Shown here one piece after another: positions 26,401-35,400 of a stretch of DNA of 64,000 bases. The position numbers and the translations under genes are program-made. Origin of the DNA: Sipunculus nudus (taxonomy: Eukaryota > Annelida > Sipuncula > Golfingiida > Sipunculidae); the NCBI GenBank assembly GCA_026874595.1, contig CM049319.1:56056917-56120916 (forward strand), in the 5' to 3' direction. Under the pieces are notes generated by a model that had not been told where the DNA came from, did not search any database, and saw only the letters and a program-made list of their open reading frames with translations. How positions within the stretch are numbered: the stretch's first letter is position 1; each line of letters begins with the position of its first letter.

Positions 26401-29400
26401 CATGTTTCTCCTGTAATGTAATAAGGCATATGAAGGCACATAAACCCAGACACAATATACATCACCTCAATCACACCATGTTTCTCCTTAACAAAATAAG
26501 GCATATGAAAGCACATAAACCAAGGTATGCACAATATACATGATCTCGATTACACCACATTTTTCCTGTGACAAAAGAAGGCATATAAACCAAGGGACAG
26601 TAATTGACAGGATACATGACCACTGTCTCACCATGTTTTCCAGTAATGAAATAAAGCTTACAAAAGTCAAAGGTACTTTACTCATGGCACAATATATGTA
26701 ATATTCATCACACTTAATTCCTATGACACAATTTTGAAAAAAAATTGTAATGCAAGGCATAAAGTAAGGCACCTGATATTGTTTCTTAGGATGCTTAACT
26801 GTTGACATCAACTATCATTTTGACATTTTTCTTGGCGTACTGGGTTGCTAAGACTATTAATTAGGCATATTACTTGTTCATGGCATCCTAAATGCAGAAT
26901 AATAAAATTTTGGTGATTAGCTGCATAATTTTTTCTGTGACAAGACATAACTCACCAAATGTTTATGAAGTTTGGGCAACTTTTGTCTCAGCAGTTTGCC
27001 AAACACAGCTGCATGTCTTTGTATTCTGAAAAAAATAATCATTAAGATAACATGAATTATAATTTCATAAATGTTGCAGTTTTAACACAGTAATTCTATA
27101 TGTAAATTTCCGTCAGATTATACACAATCTGTATGACACATTTTTCCCGAAGACTCTAGGGTTTCATTCTCCTATCTCTGTGTTGTTAACTGTTACAAGA
27201 TTCAAGTGCCATTGCCAGCTTGAGGTCTACAGTTTTGACAGTTTCTATAAACGTTCAAATTAATAAAAAGTGAAAATATACAGAGTCATTAGAAAGATAC
27301 ATACCAGTATTCTGGTTCTGATTATCATGAAGGAAAAGAGGGAAACTGAAGAGCTACAAGAGCACCAGGATCCTCTAGGGGTGAGTGTATTAACTAAGAA
27401 AGGCTTTTTGTTTTTGCTTTTTTTTAAATAATTTTTTTTGATGAAGGAAATAATTATTCTGGTGGGGGTTACTGCTTGCTCAACTTAGTACTTTGTACAT
27501 GTGCAGAATTCCATTCCAGTTTCTTTTCAAACAATTATTCAGGCATCAACCAGACTCAGTGTACCACACCTGCAGTTCCTTGGTGCTTAATCATCCCCAT
27601 TATTGGTTCATTACACCAAGGAATCCCTGAAAAGTGCACTCGTTTGTGAGTGAAACATGATTGTGGGTGACAGTCTTCCCATAAAGCCTGCAGAGCAATC
27701 ACCCTAGTGGGGGCCTACCAGAGAAATCTTCTGGGCTCTCGATCTCCCATCTGGGCTCTATTCCTGGGCCATAAAAGCCAATCTGTTTGTTTGTGCACCG
27801 ACATAAAATTGTAAATCATTATGTTTTAAGCAACAGCTGTTTTTCAAGGGTTTATGGTCGTGGCCATACTGCATACTGACTGAACTTTTTCAGTTTTTCA
27901 GTGGCACCACGCCACCTTGTGCTATGATTTAAGAACTGTTATCAGCTAAGGCAGCAGTTAAACTAGATGTGTCGGAATGACACGAATGCCCCCGCCTGGG
28001 GCAAATTAGAAACATTTGTAAAATTTTGAAAATTTTTTTAAGTTCAGGAGTGTCGTATGGTCAAAAGTAGGTCAACAAGGGCAAAATGCAAACTCGATCT
28101 GTAACGGGTCATTATCAAGCAACACACCAAAAATCATGCCAGTATATGCAGGCATTGTGAAAAAAAGTCCATACATGTGCATTTTCCATAAAAATTTCTG
28201 TCTTACATGAAATTTTTTATGTTTAGGAGCCGTAAAACAATCAAAAGTAGGTCAACCAGGACGAAACACGAACTCGATCTGTAACTGTCATTATCTGCCC
28301 ACACATAAAAAATCAGGGTGGTATCTGCAGGCATTTAGGAAAAAAAGTCAGTACATATGCATTTGTTATGAAAATTTCTATTTTTCATGAAACTTTCTAT
28401 GTTCAGGAGCAGTCAAATGGTCAAAAGTAGGTCAACTGGGACAAAACAAGAACTCGATCTGTAACTGGTCATTATCTGCCTACACACCAAAAATCAGGCC
28501 CATATCTGCAGGCACTGCGAAAAAAAGTCCATACATGTGCACTTTTTTATGAAATTTTCTATGTTAGAGCACCGTCAAATGGTCAAAAGTAGGTCAACTG
28601 GGACAAAACGTGAACTTGATCTGTAACTGGTCATTATCTGCCCACACACCAAAAATCAGGCCAATATCTGCAGGTATTGCGAAGAAAAGTCTGTACAAGT
28701 GTATTTGTCATGAAAATTTATATTTAACATGAAATTTTCTATGTTCAGGAGCCGTAAAACAATCAAAAGTAGGTCAACGGGGACGAAACGCGAACTCGAT
28801 CTGTAACTGGTCAATATCTAACAACACACCAAAAAATCAAGCCAATATCTGCAGGCATTGCGGAAAAAAGTCTGTACATGTGTATTTGTCATGAAAATTT
28901 ATATTTAACATGAAATTTTCTATGTTCAGGAGCTGTAAAACGGTCAAAAGTAGGTCAACCAGGACGAAACGCGAAATAGATCTGTAACTGGTCTATATCT
29001 GCCCACACACCAAAAATCAGGCCAATTTCTGCAGGCATTGCGAAAAAAAGTCCGTACATGTGTATCTGTCATGAATATTTCTATTTTTCATGAAATTTTC
29101 TAAGTTAAGGAGGCGTAAAACATTCAAAAGTAGGTCAACCGGGACAAAACGCGAACTCGATCTGTAACTGGTCATTATCTGCCCACACACAAAAATCAGG
29201 CCGATATCTGCAGGCATTGCGAAAAAAAGTCTGTACATGTGTACATTTGTCATGAAAATTTCTATTCCTCATGAAATTTTCTAAGTTTAGGAGCCGTAAA
29301 ACAGTCAAATGTAGGTCAACTGGGACAAAACGCGAACTCGATCTGTAACTGGTCATTATCTGCCTACACACCAAAAATCAGGCCAATATCTGCAGGCATT

Positions 29401-32400
29401 GCGGAAAAAAGTCCGTACATGTGTATTTGTCATGAAATTTCTATTTTTCATGAAATTTTTTAAGTTTAGGAGCCGTAAAACGGTCAAAAGTAGGTCAACG
29501 GGGACGAAACGCGAACTCGATCTGTAACTGGTCTATATCTGTCCACACACCAAAAATCAGGCCAATATCTGCAAGCATTGCGAAAAAAAGTAAGTACAAC
29601 TGTTTGATTTCGGAAGGACGGAAGTACGGAATGACGGACATGGGTAAAACTATATGCCCCGGCCACTTTGTGGTGGGGGCATAAAAAGAGCACTGAAAAA
29701 TAAATATGGCCTCTTTCTAATCTCTTCTCTACTATAACGACTAAGACTTCTAGAATTTTAATGAATTTTCAAAAATATATACTTGATGAAAGCTTTTTTA
29801 TTCATAGTCAATATTTTACCTCTGAAGCAAAAAGGGGGTCTCCATGGAAAATGCAGGAAAAATAATTGAATATAACAGCAGATCATAAACTGCTTTAGAT
29901 ACATGTGTTATTGATAAAGTGCTGTGTGAGAGCATGTCTGACCTATTTAAGTGTTTGTCGTAATATCCAAGCAGATATTTTTGTCGTTCTAGTAAGGAAA
30001 CCAGGCACCAGAAAGCATCTTCTTCCTCCAGATACATCAGAAACATTCCTCCAAGGTAAGACATACCTACAACCACAAAGGTCAAAGGTCAAGTGGAAAA
30101 TATCTCAAACAATAATTCCAATTGAATTAGAAATTCATCTGATCCAGATTAACTTAAACTGTACCATTGAGTTTATAAAAAAATAAATGATGAAATAATA
30201 TACATAAATATAATCATAGCAAAGGATGAACATTATATCGTAACATTCTTGCCCTTTGACCTGGACCTCAGTTGGCCAGGGGTAGGGCATCAACACTGAT
30301 TGACAGTCAATACAGAGATGCCCCATAACCAATCACAATGCAGGGTTTCTACCCTGCCTTCTGTGTCTGTAATTATTTGATAATAAGTCAGAAATTCTCG
30401 CTCTCATTCCATCAAGCAGTGGACCCCTATGCCTGCCCGGCCTCTGTGGCACTTACTGGAGTGGTGCTGACTATGTTTCTCTGAGCATATATATATAGTA
30501 TGGAAACCTATTACAGGCAACTAGCTCACATACAAAATAAATATGGGTACACAACATAGAAGAAGTATTCCTCTCACCTTGACAGTAACCTGTGTCTGGG
30601 TTGTACCTGACGTAGAGTGCCAACAATCGGAATAAAGCAGCTCTTCCTTCAACAGCAGCCTCAGTGTTACCCATAAACAGCTGATGCTCAGGGAAGGATC
30701 GTCCTGCAATTTCAATGTTCATAAAGAAAATAATTTTTACATTTCATTTTTGTGGACATAATCACCTTCAATTTTTGTGATCTTCTATCTAATTCTTAAC
30801 CTGAGTATGTGCACCTGCAAAGTTCCATTTTTGGTTTGGGACAACTTGACAGGAAGGTAGCACTTACTAGCTGTTATTTTATATTATATCCTGGTGTCAC
30901 CCAACCCCGATGTTCACTGCATCAGTGGGTCCTGGGTGTGTAATCATCCCAAATCTGGCTTGTAACAACAAGGAAACCCCCCCCCCCGCCCAAAGATGCA
31001 CTTGTTTGTGATCCACAGCTGTGGGGCACAGCCTTCCCTTTAAGGCCACACAGCATTCACCATGGGTAGGGGCCGGTCAAGAAAAATCTCTTACTCCTCA
31101 GGTGAGCTCAGAACTAAACACCACTTTATTTCAGTCCTGTGCTCCATCACGAGAACACAGAAATCAGTTTTCATAATGAACATAAGATATGAAGAGCACT
31201 TGCAGCTCTGGAAATCCCTACCCTGATACTTTAATTAAATCAATGTTTAAAGAAAATGTAAGTACATTAAAATATGCATCCTTTCATCAGATTTTTATAA
31301 TAGTATATGTATGACCTGTAAACAAGCTAAAGCACTGATGTCAACAATCATGTAAGGAACTTAAGTTATTGATTTTTTAGTTACAATATTTTAGTCCTTT
31401 ACCACAATCATTCTTCTACAGTTCTATAAAGACTTTTTACCAAGTATCTACAAGGATTTTTTTCTTCTGCAGTTCTATAAGGACTTTATACATAAGTATG
31501 TACAAGGATTTTTTTCTTCTACAGTTCTATAAGGACTTTATCCACAAGTATCTACAATGTTTTTTTTCTTCTACGGTTCTATAAGGACTTTATACACAAG
31601 TATCTACAATGATTTCTTTCTTCCACAATTCTATAAGGACTGTATACACAAGAATCTACAATGATTTCTTTCTTCTACAATTCTATAAGACTGTATACAC
31701 AAGTATCTACAATGATTTCTTTCTTCTACAATTCTATAAGGACTGTATACACAAGTATCTACAATGATTTCTTTCTTCTACAATTCTATTAGGACTTTAT
31801 CCACAAGTATCTACAATGATTTCTTTCTTCTACAGTTCTATAAGGACTTTATACATAAGTATCTACAATGATTTCTTTCTTCTACAATTCTATAAGGACT
31901 GTATACACAAGAATCTAGAATGATTTTTTTCTTCTACAATTCTATAAGGACTGTATACACAAGTATCTACAATGATTTCTTTCTTCTACAGTTCTATAAG
32001 GACTTTAACCACAAGTATCTACAAGGATCTTTTTCTTATACGGTTCTATAAGGACTTTATACACAAGTATCTACAATGATTTCTTTCTTCTACAGTTCTA
32101 TAAGGACTTTATACACAAGTATCTACAAGGATTTTTTTTCTTCTACAGTTCTATAACGACTTTATACACAAGTATCTACAAGGATCTTTTTCTTATACAG
32201 TTCTATAAGGCCTTTATACATAAGTATCTACAAGGATTTTTTTTTTCTTCTATGGTTCTATAAGGACTTTATACATAAGTATCTATAATGATTTCTTTCT
32301 TCTATAATTCTATAAGGACTATATACACAAGAATCTAGAATGATTTCTTTCTTCTAAAATTCTATAAGGATTGTATACACAAGTATCTACAATGATTTCT

Positions 32401-35400
32401 TTCTTCTACAATTCTATAAGGACTGTATACACAAGAATCTAGAATGATTTTTTTCTTCTACAATTCTATAAGGACTGTATACACAAGTATCTACAATGAT
32501 TTCTTTCTTCTACAGTTCTATAAGGACTTTAACCACAAGTATCTACAAGGATCTTTTTCTTATACGGTTCTATAAGGACTTTATACACAAGTATCTACAA
32601 TGATTTCTTTCTTCTACAGTTCTATAAGGACTTTATACACAAGTATCTACAAGGATTTTTTTTCTTCTACAGTTCTATAACGACTTTATACACAAGTATC
32701 TACAAGGATCTTTTTCTTATACAGTTCTATAAGGCCTTTATACATAAGTATCTACAAGGATTTTTTTTTTCTTCTATGGTTCTATAAGGACTTTATACAT
32801 AAGTATCTATAATGATTTCTTTCTTCTATAATTCTATAAGGACTATATACACAAGAATCTAGAATGATTTCTTTCTTCTAAAATTCTATAAGGATTGTAT
32901 ACACAAGTATCTACAAGGATTTTTTTTCTTCTACAGTTTTATAAGGACTTTATCCACAAGTATCTACAAGGATCTTTTTCTTATACGGTTCTATCAGGAC
33001 GTTATACACAAGTATCTACAAGGATTTTCAGAAACTCCTCTTCCTCACCTACATCCAGGAAGATCAGTCGTAGGGCATCCCATGATATATGACCTTTAGG
33101 TTGTGGCGCCCCCTGGCGTTCATGCTCTGCTTCAGCCAGGACATCCAGGGCTTTACTGTGACCATACTCACTAATACCCAAATCAACCAGCTGTTCCCGC
33201 ACTGCTACAACATTGGCCTGAAATTATACTTACATGCTAAGCAATGTGCCATGAACACTGAATACTGCAAACCTAGACATGACAACACAAAATTCAGGCC
33301 TTTTTAAAACCAACTGATAGTGGCCTGCAAGTCATGATACAAGTCATAATAGAACATCCATTCCAAGGGTTGGATAAAAAAAATTTGCTGTGTGGTTTTA
33401 TTTGACATCAGAGGCTTATATGGTTGTGTTTTGTTTGCTAAATAATGAAAAAAAAAGTTGGTACACAAAATTTCTGGTGGTTACCCTGGCGGCGAGAACT
33501 GAAGATGACAGCAGTTTCAGCTACCACAGTTTTACTGTCAAGCTGTCATGGAGAGACAAACTTTCCAAGTAAAACCAGCCTTGTTATTAATAACTGCTTT
33601 ATAAATAGATGTAAGTCAATCATGAATATAACATTTATTATTTTACCCAACAGAATAACTTCCTTTTTGTCTTATCGCAGAAAATGACAATAAGAAAAGA
33701 AGATGAAAATGAATAGTACTTTTAGAAACTGCTTGCACATCTACTAATACTACAATTGATCCTAACCCGAAAGCTTGTACTGCCACCTCAACATCATCAG
33801 TTTATCAACAAGAGCACTGCAAATGATGCATAATACACCCATTGCATATTTTGAGACCTCTGACCTCATTAATCATAAATGAATTTGCTGAGAATTTAAA
33901 ACAGGTGAGAAACTGTATTGGTTATTACTCATCATGAGTTACAGGAAAATCCATCAGATTTTAGGTAAGCCATGGTGGTGCCACAAAAGTCTGGTGACCT
34001 CTGACCTTATAAAATATGCAAGGATTTTGCTAAAAATATAACTTTTGGAAAATATTATATTTATTACTTAATCTATTCAGTTTTTTCAAATTCCATTCTA
34101 TTCCTTGTATGATTCAAGGTGACACCACAAACTGGCTTGTAAAAAGCATTCTGATGACCTCTGGCCTCATTAAATATGGATGAAATTTGCTTGAAAATTT
34201 AACTGAGGTGAAAAAATTAAACTGAGGTGTTGATAAATATGTATAATGAGCTTCATGAAAATCAATAGGAGTTTTGGCAAGTCACCACTGTGCCTTCATT
34301 AAATTTGCCTGGACGTTGCTGGAAATCAAACTTAGGGGAGATATTTTATTTGATCAAATTTCATCATATTCCTCTCAAGTTATCAAAGCGACCTCTGACC
34401 TCATGAAATAAACATTTATGGATTTTGCCAATAATCGAACTTGGGCAAGATAATCTATTTGTCAGTAGTTATGGAGAGCTTAAATTATATAATGCAGACA
34501 TTGGTGTAGCCAGCAATATAAGAGTAAATTGTAGCCAAAAAATTGGAATCTTAATTTGCTTTCAGACTTTCATTTACCTTGTAACTGAAGCTAGAAGAAG
34601 ACTTAAGTGTATCACTCTCCAAAAGTTTCTTCCATAAATAAGGTCTGCAGTCTGGTGGTACTCCTCTTCTCACGAGTGTAATGGCCTGCAAATATTTATA
34701 ACATAATGACAGCTGAAGTAACTAAGGAAAGGGGTACATATACTGTGGTTGGCTTCATATTCGCGAGGCTTGAATTTCGCGATTTCTCCATTTTGAATGT
34801 TTCACGAGGGTTTCATTTTCGTGATCTCACCAGAACCTATATTATATATCTGGTAAAGCCATACCTGTGTGTATTATAAAATGAGAATGAGTCATGAGTT
34901 TGTGATATTCTACTCATAACCATAACAATGGTCCCATACACCCAGCACAGGTAGTTAAGTTCAAATTTAAGGTAAGGTAATTTACTTTAACATTTCTCAC
35001 TGTTCTAACCTATTCTCATACAAGTATTGGTTTCACTGAATAAGATGCCTATACTCAATGGGCCAATTATTTCCGAGGGTTTCATTTTCGCGATTATTTC
35101 CCATTCGCGAATATCGCGAAATTAAAACCCTCGCGAACAAAAAGGCAACCACAGTATACCAGTATAGCATCAGTAAGATCAGAAGGAATGTCAATCAAGA
35201 TGTTGCAGAGAATTTGGATCATGCCTTCATTACTTCTAAACTGGACTACTGTAATGCACTGCTTTGTGGCCTCCCTTCTGTTCAGATATAGAAACTGCAG
35301 CGTATACAAAATATGTGGGTTCATTGTACCATTGTAACTTTAACAAAAAAGTCTGATCACAGCACACCTGTGCTCCATGCTCTTCACTGGTTGCCAGTGT

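Noticed and set aside
26488-26811. 107-residue minus-strand frame with VPWFICLL
   Set aside because: It runs through decayed units of the exon-8-derived minisatellite, giving an illusory second TBC exon.
28985-29693. Minus-strand frames of the type DKYTCTDFFSQCLQ in the 178-bp array
   Set aside because: Again periodic and restarting in each unit; explained by the HINE core.
31405-33029. CRISPR-like array of regularly spaced repeats
   Set aside because: Units are contiguous with no unique spacers, in a eukaryotic intron; it is a minisatellite.
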